Shown piece after piece: positions 53,267-63,587 of a DNA stretch of 64,000 nt. The DNA comes from an uncultured Lentibacter sp. (lineage in GTDB: Bacteria > Pseudomonadota > Alphaproteobacteria > Rhodobacterales > Rhodobacteraceae). A program made the position numbers and the translations under genes. The first letter of the stretch is position 1. Every line of letters starts with the position of its first letter. The stretch covers positions 1-64,000 of the forward strand of contig NZ_CAKZKL010000050.1 of NCBI RefSeq assembly GCF_937123735.1, written 5' to 3'. The notes below the pieces were generated by a model that did not search any database, was not told where the DNA came from, and worked only from the letters and a program-made list of their open reading frames with translations.

Positions 53267-54865
53267 TCAATGCGCTTTGGGCGCAGGCGGGGTTCTGCGC
53301 TTTGGCGCGCGCAGAGAACCGGCCAGCAGCGCGAGGGCCAGCGCGATGGCGGGGATGTCTTTGGTGCGCGCATAAAGTGTTGGCGCAGGCAGCGGCGCGG
53401 GCAGGGGGGCGTCCAGATATCCGCTTTCGCCAAGCTTCAGGGCGGCGGTGACACGGCCTTGGGCGTCAATGATGGCGGAGATGCCGGTGTTGGCGCTGCG
53501 GATCATGGGTTTGCCCTGTTCTATGGCGCGCATCCGGGCCTGTGCGAGATGTTGCTGTGGGCCGGAGAAGCGGCCGAACCAGGCGTCATTGGTGATTTGC
53601 AGCAGATGGGTGCTTTGCTCGTGAAAGGCGTTGGCATAGGCGGGAAAGACGGCCTCATAGCAGATCAGGGGCGCAAAGCGGCCAAGGCCGGGGATGTCGA
53701 TGAGCTTGGGCCCTGAGCCGGGCGAGAAGCTGTAGAGGGCGCGCTCGGCCAGACCGCGCAGCCCGAGGCGGGCGAGGGCCGTGCCAAAGGGCAGATACTC
53801 GCCGAAGGGCACGAGGTGATGCTTGTCATAGAGCGCGCTGATTTGGCCTGTGCCGGACAGCAGCGCCAGCGTGTTGTGCAGTTTTTGCCCTTCAAAGCGC
53901 TGAATTCCGAAGACTACCGGCACATCGCCCGCCGCCTCGGATATTTCGGCCAGCTCCGGCCCGGCCTGAGACAGGCTCCAGGGCAGGGCTGTCTCGGGCC
54001 AGACAATCAGATCGGGGCGCTGGCCGCCCGCTGCAGGCGCGCGCGTGAACGCCAGCTGGCGGGCATAAAACACGGGGATCCTGTCGGGTGACCATTTCTC
54101 GTGTTGCGCGGCGTTGGGTTGGATCAGGCGGATCAGCGGCGCATTTGCGCGCGCAGGGCTGTCTTGACGCAGCAAGGGCGTGAGTGCGAAGGCCACAAGC
54201 AAGGCCAAGAGGGGCAGAAGGGCGCCCAAAGAGGCAGGGCGGGGCCTTGTGGCCCTCCCTTTGGCCATCAGGGCCGCGCCCGGCAGCCTGCTCAGCACCA
54301 GAGCTGGCACAGCCAGCGCCAGAGCACTTGCGCCTGCCAGCGCCAGAAGGGTCAGCCCATGCGGGCCGATAAAGGCAGCCAGAAGCGCCAGCGGGCTGTC
54401 GGTCCAGATATATCCGAGCAGCGCCCAGGGGAAACCTGTGAACAGATGGGCGCGGGCAAATTCGGCCAGCCCAAGCGCGCCGATCAGGCCCAGGCGGCCG
54501 CGCCCCTGCGCCAGAGCCGCCGCGCCTGCCCAGAAAAGGGCCAGGCCTGCGGACATGAAAAACAAGGCAAAGGGCGCCATCCAGCCATGTCGCCAGGGCT
54601 CGATCAGGAAAGGTTCCACGATCCAGATCAGGGCGAGGGCAAAATAGCCTGTGCCGGCGGCCCAGCCCAGTGCGGCGGCGTGTCGCCGCCCTCGGGCGCG
54701 CAAAAGCCCCTCAAGCAGCGCGGCCAGAGCGAGCAGCGCCAGTGGCCAGAGATTGAAAGGCGCAAGCCCCAGAGCCGTGCCAGCGCCCGCCAGCGCCGCC
54801 AGCGCCATCTGGCGATGCTGCGGCGTATTGGGGCCGCTGGCGGCAGGCTCAGGAGGCTGCGGCAT
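53267..54865 (-). CDS. lnt: Apolipoprotein N-acyltransferase
   Basis: DLIVWPETALPWSL; FAPLICYEAVFPAYA; TNDAWFGRFSGPQQHL. Confidence 0.93.
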   Translation of the reverse strand: MPQPPEPAASGPNTPQHRQMALAALAGAGTALGLAPFNLWPLALLALAALLEGLLRARGRRHAAALGWAAGTGYFALALIWIVEPFLIEPWRHGWMAPFALFFMSAGLALFWAGAAALAQGRGRLGLIGALGLAEFARAHLFTGFPWALLGYIWTDSPLALLAAFIGPHGLTLLALAGASALALAVPALVLSRLPGAALMAKGRATRPRPASLGALLPLLALLVAFALTPLLRQDSPARANAPLIRLIQPNAAQHEKWSPDRIPVFYARQLAFTRAPAAGGQRPDLIVWPETALPWSLSQAGPELAEISEAAGDVPVVFGIQRFEGQKLHNTLALLSGTGQISALYDKHHLVPFGEYLPFGTALARLGLRGLAERALYSFSPGSGPKLIDIPGLGRFAPLICYEAVFPAYANAFHEQSTHLLQITNDAWFGRFSGPQQHLAQARMRAIEQGKPMIRSANTGISAIIDAQGRVTAALKLGESGYLDAPLPAPLPAPTLYARTKDIPAIALALALLAGSLRAPKRRTPPAPKAH

Positions 54866-55844
54866 TGCCGCTGCTGTTGGCGGGGGGCGTGGTGTTGGGC
54901 GCGGTTTTGGGCGTGGCCGCTGTGGCACGGGCGGCGCGCTCGGCATGATCCGGCAGGCGCACGCGCAGCCGCTTGATGCGGCGCGGATCAGCATCGACCA
55001 CCTCAAACTCAAAGCCCTCAGGGTGTTTCACGACCTCGCCGCGCACCGGCACGCGGCCTGTGAGCATGAAGACAAGGCCGCCGAGCGTGTCTACCTCTTC
55101 GCCGTCGACTTCATCGACATCGGTGAGGGGCAGGCCGATTTCCTGCTCGAACTCGTCCAAAGGCGTCTTTGCAAGCGCGAGGTAGCCGCCTTTCTTGTCG
55201 GCGGTGAAATAGACATCTTCCTCGGCGTCATGCTCATCCTCGATCTCGCCGACGACCTGTTCGATCAGGTCTTCGATGGTCACAAGCCCGTCAACGCCGC
55301 CGTATTCATCAATCACCAATGCCATATGTTTGCGCTCGGCCTGCATTTTGGCCAGCAGAACGCCGATGGGCATGGACGGGGGCACGAACATCAAGGGACG
55401 CAGAAGCGCCTTGAGCGAGAAGCGCCCCTTGGCCGCGCCGTTAAAGCCGTGTTGGAGTGCGAAGTCCTTGAGGTGCGCCATGCCGATGGGGCTGTCGAGC
55501 GTGTCTTCATAGACGGGCAGGCGGGTGAGACCACTCTCGCGAAACACGGTGACGAGCTCGTCTTTGGTGATGTTTGCGGGCACCGCCACGATTTCGGCGG
55601 CGGGCAGCATGACATCTTCCACGGCCATGCGCCGCAGGTTGAGCACCCCATGGGCGATATGCGCCCCCGGCGTATAGGTCGGCACGGGCGCGCCCTGGCG
55701 GGGGGCTTTGGGGCCGAGGGCTGAGAAGATGCGCTTGAACACCCCTGTTTTCACAGGGGGCTGTGGCTCTGATTGTGATGTGAGGGGAGGGTGGGGGAGC
55801 GCGCTTTGCGCTGCGCTAGAAGATCCGTCTTTGCTGTCGCCCAT
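54849..55844 (-). CDS. CBS-domain hemolysin/CorC-family transporter-associated protein
   Basis: DVMLPAAEIVAVP; MALVIDEYGGVDGLVTIEDLIEQVVGEIEDEHD; CorC_HlyC C-term. Confidence 0.93.
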   Translation of the reverse strand: MGDSKDGSSSAAQSALPHPPLTSQSEPQPPVKTGVFKRIFSALGPKAPRQGAPVPTYTPGAHIAHGVLNLRRMAVEDVMLPAAEIVAVPANITKDELVTVFRESGLTRLPVYEDTLDSPIGMAHLKDFALQHGFNGAAKGRFSLKALLRPLMFVPPSMPIGVLLAKMQAERKHMALVIDEYGGVDGLVTIEDLIEQVVGEIEDEHDAEEDVYFTADKKGGYLALAKTPLDEFEQEIGLPLTDVDEVDGEEVDTLGGLVFMLTGRVPVRGEVVKHPEGFEFEVVDADPRRIKRLRVRLPDHAERAARATAATPKTAPNTTPPANSSGNAAAS

Positions 55845-55880
55845 AATACCTTACCTTGCGGGACTGTCCGCGTATCTTGT

Positions 55881-56384
55881 CTAATATGGGTTAGCAATGC
55901 CCAATTTGCCAAGTATTTCTGTCTCGATCGTTTCCATCAGCGTGGCATCTTGGTCACGGATGTGGTCATAGCCCAGCAAATGCAGGGTGGCATGGATGAT
56001 GAGATGGGTGACATGGGCCTCAAAAGCCTTGCCCTGATCGGCGGCTTCGCGCGCGCAGGTGTCATAGCTGATGGCGATGTCGCCGAGAAAAACCACCTCG
56101 TCGGGCCCTTGCAGGCCCGCCTCGGGGCGCGTTGGTGTGTCGCCGTCGGCTTTGGGTGCGAGATCGGTTTCGGGCCAGCTGAGCACGTTTGTGGGCGTGG
56201 CCTTGCCGCGAAATGCGGTGTTGAGCGTGGCGATGCGGCTGTCATCACAGGCGAGCAGGGCGATTTCACAGGCTTCTGGCGCAAGGCCGAGTTCCGCCAG
56301 CGCCGCCGTTGCGGCTTTCTCTGCGAGAGGGGCGAGGCCGGTCGTGTCCCAGCGGGGGTCTTCTGTGACGAGATCTATCAGCAT
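55881..56384 (-). CDS. ybeY: Endoribonuclease YbeY
   Basis: DEVVFLGDIAISYDT; HLIIHATLHLLGYDHIRDQDA. Confidence 0.95.
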   Translation of the reverse strand: MLIDLVTEDPRWDTTGLAPLAEKAATAALAELGLAPEACEIALLACDDSRIATLNTAFRGKATPTNVLSWPETDLAPKADGDTPTRPEAGLQGPDEVVFLGDIAISYDTCAREAADQGKAFEAHVTHLIIHATLHLLGYDHIRDQDATLMETIETEILGKLGIANPY

Positions 56385-56499
56385 GCGCGGGAGATAGCCG
56401 CTTCTGGCCGCAGGATAAAGCCCATTGCTTGACAGTTGGGCGGGAAAGATTTTATCTGACAAAAAGAATCAGGTATACGTTTTGAGAAAGGATTGTAGG

Positions 56500-57285
56500 A
56501 TGTCACAGACCGAGATGGCGCGCGCAGCCGCTTGCCCGCGCATGGAGATGTCGCGCCGTAGGGCGTTGGCCGGGTTGGCGGGGGCTGTTGTCACATTGCC
56601 TTTATTGGGGGCCGCAGCGGCCCGGGCCACGCAGCTGGCCGAAGCGGGTGCGGCGGCGTTGGACGCGGGGCCGGCGGGGCTGCTCACCCGGCTGGGGTAT
56701 TTTGAAGCGACTTACCGGATTGTTGCGGCGCTCTATTTGGGCGGCGCGCGCGCTTTGGCGCGGGCGCATCTGGAAGAGTCCCATCATGCGTTTTACGAGG
56801 ATATCGCGCCTGCGTTGACTGAACTGGGCGCGCCCGGTTTTGCCGCAGAGGCGGGAGACTTTCTGGGCGCGGTGAAAGGGGGCAGGGATGTTGAGGCCGT
56901 TGCGGCGGCCTATGAGGCGCTTTTGGGCGCGCTGGCGCAGAATGGGGCGTTCGCAAGGCCAAGTGCTTATGACAGGCTCATTTCCGTGCACGCGCTGCTC
57001 ATGCTGGCGGCGGCGGAATATGCGGGCGGTGTAGACGCGGGGCGCGTGGTGATGGCGATTGAGTATCGCGACAGCTGGGGGTTTTATGCCACCGCCCAGG
57101 CCCGGGCCGAGGCGATGGCGGCGAGCGGTGATCTTGGGCTTGTCAAGGCCGGGGCAGATGTGTTGGCGCAGCTGGACGGGGTTGAGGCGTTGTATCCGGG
57201 GTTGACGGCCAAAACGACCTCTGGGGATGTGTCGCGCTTGAGCGCGGCGGCGGGTTGGGCCCAGATCATTGCGCTGAGGGTGTGA
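56500..57285 (+). CDS. Ferritin-like domain protein with twin-arginine-like signal
   Basis: MSRRRALAGLAGAVVTLPLLGAAAA; helical body with YFEATYRIV, LEESHHAFYEDI. Confidence 0.55.
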   Translation: MSQTEMARAAACPRMEMSRRRALAGLAGAVVTLPLLGAAAARATQLAEAGAAALDAGPAGLLTRLGYFEATYRIVAALYLGGARALARAHLEESHHAFYEDIAPALTELGAPGFAAEAGDFLGAVKGGRDVEAVAAAYEALLGALAQNGAFARPSAYDRLISVHALLMLAAAEYAGGVDAGRVVMAIEYRDSWGFYATAQARAEAMAASGDLGLVKAGADVLAQLDGVEALYPGLTAKTTSGDVSRLSAAAGWAQIIALRV

Positions 57286-57324
57286 GGCGGCGTGAGGTTT
57301 CGGATTGCCTTGTAGGACCTCCGG

Positions 57325-57412
57325 CGCGAGAGGGGCGCTGCCCCTCTCGGGTTCAAAAGCCTGTTGGCTTTTGAACCCTCACTCCCCGAGGTATTTTTGA
57401 CCAGAAGAAGGG
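57325..57412 (+). repeat. Double hairpin + CCCCGAGGTATTTTTGACCAGAAGAAG intergenic element
   Basis: CGAGAGGGGC-gct-GCCCCTCTCG and GGTTCAAAAGCC-tgtt-GGCTTTTGAACC inverted repeats. Confidence 0.75.
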
Positions 57413-57457
57413 CTGGAGCTGTGATCGTGTGTCCGGTGGCCTTGGGGCCTGAGCGGG

Positions 57458-58558
57458 TCAGCCTTGTGGCGCGTCGGCGTCGTAGGCTTTGATGATGGCG
57501 GCAACGAGCGGGTGGCGGACCACATCATCGGCGGTGAAATAGTTGAAGCTGATGCTGGGGATGGTTTTGAGCAGGCGCTCGGCATCGGCGAGGCCGGAGG
57601 TGACGCCGCGGGGGAGATCGACCTGGGAGCGATCACCGGTGATGACCATGCGCGAGCCTTCTCCGAGGCGGGTGAGAAACATTTTCATCTGCATGGCAGT
57701 GGCGTTTTGGGCTTCGTCGAGCACCACGAAGGCATTGGCGAGGGTGCGCCCGCGCATGAAGGCCAGCGGGGCGATCTCGATGCGCTTTTCCTCGATCAGC
57801 TTGGCGAGCTGTTTGCCGGGGAGAAAGTCGTTCAGCGCGTCATAGAGCGGCTGCATGTAGGGGTCGACCTTGTCTTTCATGTCACCGGGCAGGTAACCGA
57901 GCTTCTCGCCGGCCTCGACGGCGGGGCGCGAGAGGATGATGCGATCAACATGGCCCTCGATGAACATATTCACGCCCACGGCCACGGCGAGATAGGTTTT
58001 GCCTGTGCCGGCGGGGCCGATCCCGAAGCCGAGCTCGTTGTGAAAGAGGTTTTGCACATAGGCTTTTTGCGCGGCGGTGCGCGGCTCGACGGTTTTCTTG
58101 CGGGTGCGGATTTCGATCTTGCCGGATTTGAACATTTCCATCTGGCCTTCCGGCGCGCGCGTCAGGCTGGCGCCGGTTGCATCCAGGCCCGCATCGAGGC
58201 GATAGGCGCGGTCGATATCGCCCGGCTCGACGGGGCGGCCCGCCTCCAGGCGCCCGTAGAGGCTGTGCAGGATTTTGGAGGCGGCCTCTGTCTGGAAGGC
58301 ATCGCCGATCACCGCGAGATGGTTGCCGCGGCGCAGGATCTGGACGGCGAGCTTTTGCTCGATGTCGGCGAGGTTGCGGTCAAATTCGCCGCAGAGCTCG
58401 ATCAGCAGGCGGTTGTCGGGAAAATCGAGCAGGACCTCGCTGGGCGTGGCGCGGTCTTTGGGAGCGGCGGCCTGGGCCGATGTTTCGCTGGGGGGCGGTG
58501 TTGACGGGCTCACGCGAACCTCCTGAAGCCTGTATCTGTCCTCCCACTTATGGGGCAA
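57458..58558 (-). CDS. phoH: PhoH-family ATPase
   Basis: FGIGPAGTGKTYLAVAVGV; FVVLDEAQNATAMQMKMFLTRLGEGSRMVITGD; exact start uncertain. Confidence 0.95.
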   Translation of the reverse strand: MPHKWEDRYRLQEVRVSPSTPPPSETSAQAAAPKDRATPSEVLLDFPDNRLLIELCGEFDRNLADIEQKLAVQILRRGNHLAVIGDAFQTEAASKILHSLYGRLEAGRPVEPGDIDRAYRLDAGLDATGASLTRAPEGQMEMFKSGKIEIRTRKKTVEPRTAAQKAYVQNLFHNELGFGIGPAGTGKTYLAVAVGVNMFIEGHVDRIILSRPAVEAGEKLGYLPGDMKDKVDPYMQPLYDALNDFLPGKQLAKLIEEKRIEIAPLAFMRGRTLANAFVVLDEAQNATAMQMKMFLTRLGEGSRMVITGDRSQVDLPRGVTSGLADAERLLKTIPSISFNYFTADDVVRHPLVAAIIKAYDADAPQG

Positions 58559-58642
58559 TCCGGGGGGGGCTACAAACGTTTTCAGGCCGCGGCGCTTGCT
58601 GCGCTGCGGCCGGCTCGTTTTTGGCCTCTCCCGGACATGCGC

Positions 58643-58993
58643 TTAGAGCGGGTCGGTGATGGTTTGATCGCCTTTGTAGGGTCCGATGGCCGTATTGGGC
58701 GGGGCAATTCCGGAGCAGACAGGCTTGCCGTAGGGGTCAAGCCGCTGGCTGAGGTAGCCTTCGATGCCGTCGTCAATGATCCAGTGGTCACAGCCGTTTG
58801 GATCAACCCAGATGCCGGCGACAAGGTTGGAGAGGTGTTCCTCTTCTTCGGAGCCTTGGCCGTAATCGAAGGTTTTATCGGTGTTGACGCGCCCTTGGCC
58901 GCCCTCGGCCCCGAGACCGACAAGCATGGCTTCGCTGCACCCTGTGATCAGCAGGGCACCCGAGAGCATGGCTGCGAGTTTGATGTTAAGCAT
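58643..58993 (-). CDS. Small lipoprotein sharing a domain with the adjacent OmpA protein
   Basis: Lipobox LLITGC; IWVDPNGCDHWIIDDGIEGYLSQRLDPYGKPVC. Confidence 0.75.
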   Translation of the reverse strand: MLNIKLAAMLSGALLITGCSEAMLVGLGAEGGQGRVNTDKTFDYGQGSEEEEHLSNLVAGIWVDPNGCDHWIIDDGIEGYLSQRLDPYGKPVCSGIAPPNTAIGPYKGDQTITDPL

Positions 58994-59006
58994 GGTTTTG
59001 CTCCCT

Positions 59007-59573
59007 TTAGCGCACACAGATGATTTCAACGCGGCGGTTTTGCTTCATGCCGCCGGCTGTCTTGTTGGAGGCGACGGGCATCCGCTCGCCATAGCCGCGC
59101 ACATCGGCGATTCTGGCTCCGGCAGATTTGGCCACGGCGGCCACCGCATTGGCGCGGTTGTAGCTGAGCTTCATGTTGTATTGGTCAGAGGCGCGGCTGT
59201 CGGTGTGGCCGGCAATGATGAAGGCCGTGGCCTTGGCGGTGCGGAAGAACTCGGCGAGGCTTTCGCGGCCTGACGCGCTGATCTTGTAGCTGTTGGTGGC
59301 AAAGAACTGGTCGGAGTTCATTACGCCGCACACATCGCCGCGATGGCAGACGGGAATGCCCTGGCGGGTTGTATGTGGCGACATATAGCCTTCAAAGCCG
59401 TCGTCCATGACCCAATGTTCACAGCCGTCTGGATCAACCCAGATGGTTGGCGCATATCTTTCGCCGGTTACAGTGCGCGTTGCGTCTTGTGCTTGGGCGG
59501 CGCTGACTGTCATCACCGCGCCCATGGCAAAAGCAGCAAGGCTTGTTACTGATTTTGAAATCAAATTCGCCAC
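59007..59573 (-). CDS. OmpA-family protein
   Basis: Signal peptide; TAFIIAGHTDSRASDQYNMKLSYNRANAVAAV...YGERMPVASNKTAGGMKQNRRVEI; N-term domain shared with adjacent lipoprotein. Confidence 0.9.
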   Translation of the reverse strand: MANLISKSVTSLAAFAMGAVMTVSAAQAQDATRTVTGERYAPTIWVDPDGCEHWVMDDGFEGYMSPHTTRQGIPVCHRGDVCGVMNSDQFFATNSYKISASGRESLAEFFRTAKATAFIIAGHTDSRASDQYNMKLSYNRANAVAAVAKSAGARIADVRGYGERMPVASNKTAGGMKQNRRVEIICVR

Positions 59574-59844
59574 AGCAGATGTCCTTACAATTGTTACCCC
59601 CGATCAGGCCCATAAAATGGTATGGCAGCCATAGGCTCTGACACTCGTCTACGGGGGCAGTCTAGCAAGATTGCGGCGCTTGTGAAGTGGAGAAATCACA
59701 ATATCTTGTGGGTAACTTTCATTTCATGCGCAGTCTGGGTGGTTTTGTGCCGGTCCCGCGAAAGCCTGCAGGGCGCAGCTGTGGCCCTGGGCGCAGGGCC
59801 AGCGTAAGGTTTGGCACCGCTGTGCGCCGTTGGGGTTTTGCGGC

Positions 59845-61167
59845 TCAGGCTGTGATCAGCTCACCGGCGAGGGAGTTGCGCACGCTCTGGACAATGCGCA
59901 CCCGTGCCATCGCGCCGCGCGGCAGGGGGCAATCCTTGACATGGACCGCGTGAAGGTAGCCGGTTTTGCCCATCATCTGGCCTTCAAGCTTGCCGGGTTT
60001 TTCAAAGAGCACATCGAGCTCGCGCCCGACCATGCTGTCCTGGATCGTCTTTTGCTGCTGGGCGATGAGCGCTTGCAGCTCTTGCAGGCGCGCGTCGGCC
60101 AGGGCGGGCTCGACCTCGGGGCGCTCGGCGGCGGGGGTTCCGGGGCGGGGGGAATATTTGAACGAAAAGGCCTGCCCGTAGTTCACTTCGCGGATGAGAT
60201 CCATGGTGTCGGCGAAGTCCTGATCGCTCTCTTCGGGGAAGCCGACAATGAAATCACCGGAGATGAGAATATCGGGGCGAGCGGCGCGGATGCGCTCGAT
60301 GAGGCGCAGGTAGCTGTCGCGGGTGTGGCTGCGGTTCATCCGTTTCAGGATCCTGTCGGAGCCGGACTGCACGGGCAGATGTAGGTAGGGCATGAGCTTG
60401 GCGCAGGTGCCGTGGGCTTCGATGAGATCATCGGTCATGTCGTTGGGGTGGCTTGTGGTGAAGCGGATGCGCTCCAGCCCGTCGATTTTATCGAGCTGCC
60501 AGATGAGCTGGGCAAGGGTGGCTTCCGCGCCGGTTTCACCAAGGCCGTGGTAGGCGTTGACGTTCTGGCCCAGGAGGGTGATCTCGCGCACGCCGCGCGC
60601 GACCAGATCGCGTGCTTCGGTGAGGATGCGCGCCACGGGGCGGGAGACTTCGGCACCGCGCGTGTAGGGCACAACGCAGAAGGCGCAGAACTTGTCGCAG
60701 CCCTCCTGAACGGTGAGAAAGGCCGTGGGGCCGCGCGCGGCCTTGGGGCGGGCGGCGAGGTGCTCGAATTTGTCATCGATGGGGAAGTCGGTGTCGAGCG
60801 CCTTTTCGCCGGCGCTGGCCTTGGCCTCAAGCTCGGGCAGGCGGTGATAGCTTTGCGGGCCGACGACCAGATCGACCATCGGCTGGCGGCGCATGATCTC
60901 GGCGCCTTCGGCTTGGGCCACACAGCCGGCGACACCGATTTTCAGATCAGGGCGGGCCTCTTTGAGCGGTTTGTAGCGGCCCAGCTCGGAATAGACTTTT
61001 TCGGCGGCCTTTTCGCGGATGTGGCAGGTGTTGAGCAGAATCATATCCGCATCATCAGGGGTGTCGGTTTGTTCGTAGCCCTTGAGCGCCTCGGCCATGC
61101 GCTCGCTGTCATAGACATTCATCTGGCAACCATAGGTCTTGATGAAGAGCTTTTTGGGGCTGGTCAT
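59845..61167 (-). CDS. miaB: tRNA-2-methylthio-N6-dimethylallyladenosine synthase
   Basis: [47 protein letters not shown]. Confidence 0.97.
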   Translation of the reverse strand: MTSPKKLFIKTYGCQMNVYDSERMAEALKGYEQTDTPDDADMILLNTCHIREKAAEKVYSELGRYKPLKEARPDLKIGVAGCVAQAEGAEIMRRQPMVDLVVGPQSYHRLPELEAKASAGEKALDTDFPIDDKFEHLAARPKAARGPTAFLTVQEGCDKFCAFCVVPYTRGAEVSRPVARILTEARDLVARGVREITLLGQNVNAYHGLGETGAEATLAQLIWQLDKIDGLERIRFTTSHPNDMTDDLIEAHGTCAKLMPYLHLPVQSGSDRILKRMNRSHTRDSYLRLIERIRAARPDILISGDFIVGFPEESDQDFADTMDLIREVNYGQAFSFKYSPRPGTPAAERPEVEPALADARLQELQALIAQQQKTIQDSMVGRELDVLFEKPGKLEGQMMGKTGYLHAVHVKDCPLPRGAMARVRIVQSVRNSLAGELITA

Positions 61168-61274
61168 GGCTATCTGTCCTGAGTGCGCGGTTTGGGCGTT
61201 GGTTAGCGAAAATGCTGCCCACTTGCAATGCACGAAGAATTCCCCAATTCTGCGCCAACAGAAGGCCGAGGTTT

Positions 61275-62150
61275 ATGCAGAGTTCATTTACGAGTTTGAA
61301 GAGTTTTCTCGCCGAGGGCGCAGGCGCGCTGGCCAAGGGGCCGGTTGCGCTGGTGTTTGCCGAAGACGGGGCGGAGCTTGACACCACGCTGCGCCATCAT
61401 CAACAGCTGGGCTTTCAGACGGTGATCGGCTTTGTGCCGCCGGAGTTTGACCTCGCGCCAGACCTTGAGGAAACGGTGGTGCGCGTCTGTTATGATGCGC
61501 GTGTCCAAGGGGGGGCGCTGCCGGCGATCAATGCGCTGATCCCGCGGGCGGTGGGGCAATGGCTCTATTTTTGCTATAATGCGGAATATCTCTTTTATCC
61601 GTTCTGCGAAACGCGCGCCGTGGGGGAGATGCTGGCCTTTCACACCGAAGAGCGCCGCGACGCGTTGCTGACCTATGTGATCGATCTTTATGCTGACGAT
61701 CTTGAGCGCCACCCCAATGCGGTTTCGCTGGACAGTGCGTTTTTGGATCGCACGGGCTATTATGCGCTCGCCCGCCCGGATGCGGCCAATCACAACCACC
61801 CCAAGGAGCGCCAGCTTGATTTTTTTGGCGGTTTGCGCTGGCGGTTTGAGGAGCATGTGCCCCTGCGGCGGCGCAAGATTGACCGGGTCTCGCTGTTTCG
61901 GGCCAAGCCTGGCTTGGAGCTGCGCGCCGATTTTACCTTCAACGATGAGGAATATAACACCTACGCCTGCCCCTGGCATAACAATCTCACGGCGGCGGTG
62001 TGCTCGTTTCGCACCGCCAAGGCGCTCAAGCGCAATCCTGGCTCGACCTATGATATAGAGACCTTCCAGTGGCACAATTCGGTGCCCTTTGAGTGGCATT
62101 CGCGCCAGCTGCTCGATCTGGGATTGATGGAACCAGGCCAGTGGTTTTAG
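61275..62150 (+). CDS. Conserved hypothetical protein (weak family 2 glycosyltransferase-like character)
   Basis: Long ORF with coding-like composition; [22 protein letters not shown]; function not recognised. Confidence 0.6.
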   Translation: MQSSFTSLKSFLAEGAGALAKGPVALVFAEDGAELDTTLRHHQQLGFQTVIGFVPPEFDLAPDLEETVVRVCYDARVQGGALPAINALIPRAVGQWLYFCYNAEYLFYPFCETRAVGEMLAFHTEERRDALLTYVIDLYADDLERHPNAVSLDSAFLDRTGYYALARPDAANHNHPKERQLDFFGGLRWRFEEHVPLRRRKIDRVSLFRAKPGLELRADFTFNDEEYNTYACPWHNNLTAAVCSFRTAKALKRNPGSTYDIETFQWHNSVPFEWHSRQLLDLGLMEPGQWF

Positions 62151-62238
62151 AAGCGGTTCGGCCCCCTGTTTGAGCGGTGGACCTTGGCTTGAGCCTCGTC
62201 TAAAACGCTGGGAACACACTCGCGGGGACCAGACCAAT

Positions 62239-63585
62239 ATGTCATCACATGGCGCAGCACTTCCAATGCTTTCACGTAAGAGCACAGGCCTGTCGGGGCA
62301 GGCGCATGTGCCGGGCGATAAATCCATATCGCACCGGGCGCTTATTCTGGGCGCGCTCGCGCTGGGAGAAACCCGGATCACCGGGCTTCTGGAGGGGCAG
62401 GATGTGCTTGATACGGGCCGCGCCATGCGCGCCTTTGGGGCCGAGGTGGAAGACCTTGGCAGCGGCAACTGGCGGGTGCAGGGCGTGGGCGTGGGCGGCT
62501 TTGGCGAGCCGGATCACGTGATTGACTGCGGCAATTCGGGCACCGGTGTGCGCCTGATCATGGGCGCGATGGCCACTTCGGATATGACGGCGACCTTTAC
62601 GGGCGATGTCTCGCTCAACGGGCGGCCCATGGCGCGGGTGACAGACCCGCTGGCGCTTTTTGGCGCGCGCGCTTACGGGCGGCGCGGCGGGCGCTTGCCG
62701 ATGACCATTGTGGGCGCGCCCGATGCCGCGCCTGTGCGCTATGAGGTGCCTGTGCCGAGTGCGCAGGTGAAATCGGCGGTGCTTTTGGCGGCGCTCAATG
62801 CGCGCGGCGAGACACAGGTGATTGAGCGCGAAGCGACGCGCGACCATACCGAACGGATGCTGGCGGGCTTTGGCGCGACCCTCGAGACCGAGGACACCGC
62901 CGAGGGGCGGCTCATCCGCCTTGAGGGGCAGCCCGAGCTGAAGGCGCAGGACATCACCGTGCCGCGCGATCCGTCTTCGGCGGCCTTTCCTGTCTGTGCG
63001 GCTCTGATCACCGAGGGTTCGGATGTGTTTGTGCCCAACATCGGCCTTAACCCGACGCGCGCGGGGCTGTTCACCACATTGCAGGAGATGGGGGCTGACC
63101 TCACCTATGAGAACCTGCGCGAGGAGGGCGGCGAGCCTGTCGCGGATTTGCGCGCCCGCTTTTCGCCCGAGCTGAAGGGGATAGAGGTTCCGCCTGCGCG
63201 CGCGGCGAGTATGATTGACGAATATCCGGTGCTCTCTGTTGTGGCCGCTTTTGCCGAGGGGCGCACCGAGATGCGCGGCGTGAAAGAGCTGCGTGTGAAG
63301 GAGAGCGACCGCATTGACGCGATGGCCAAGGGGCTGCGCGCGGCGGGAGTGAGCGTGGAGGAAGGCGAGGACTGGTGGATCGTCGAGGGGCGCGGCCATG
63401 GCCATGTGGCGGGCGGCGTGACGGTGGAAAGCCGGCTCGATCACCGGATTGCGATGTCCTTCCTTATTCTGGGCATGGCAAGCGAAAAGCCCATGCAGGT
63501 GGATGATGGCGGGCCGATTGCCACCTCCTTCCCGATTTTCGAGAGCCTTATGGGCGGGCTTGGCGCCGTGATCGAGCGGGTGTGA
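62239..63585 (+). CDS. aroA: 3-phosphoshikimate 1-carboxyvinyltransferase
   Basis: [51 protein letters not shown]. Confidence 0.97.
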   Translation: MSSHGAALPMLSRKSTGLSGQAHVPGDKSISHRALILGALALGETRITGLLEGQDVLDTGRAMRAFGAEVEDLGSGNWRVQGVGVGGFGEPDHVIDCGNSGTGVRLIMGAMATSDMTATFTGDVSLNGRPMARVTDPLALFGARAYGRRGGRLPMTIVGAPDAAPVRYEVPVPSAQVKSAVLLAALNARGETQVIEREATRDHTERMLAGFGATLETEDTAEGRLIRLEGQPELKAQDITVPRDPSSAAFPVCAALITEGSDVFVPNIGLNPTRAGLFTTLQEMGADLTYENLREEGGEPVADLRARFSPELKGIEVPPARAASMIDEYPVLSVVAAFAEGRTEMRGVKELRVKESDRIDAMAKGLRAAGVSVEEGEDWWIVEGRGHGHVAGGVTVESRLDHRIAMSFLILGMASEKPMQVDDGGPIATSFPIFESLMGGLGAVIERV

Positions 63586-63587
63586 GC

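Noticed and set aside
54101-55724. Plus-strand ORFs 54101-54976 and 54651-55724
   Set aside because: Antisense to lnt and the CBS-domain gene; no domain features.
61284-62468. 394-aa minus-strand ORF
   Set aside because: Antisense to the 61275-62150 gene, which has better coding character and start context.
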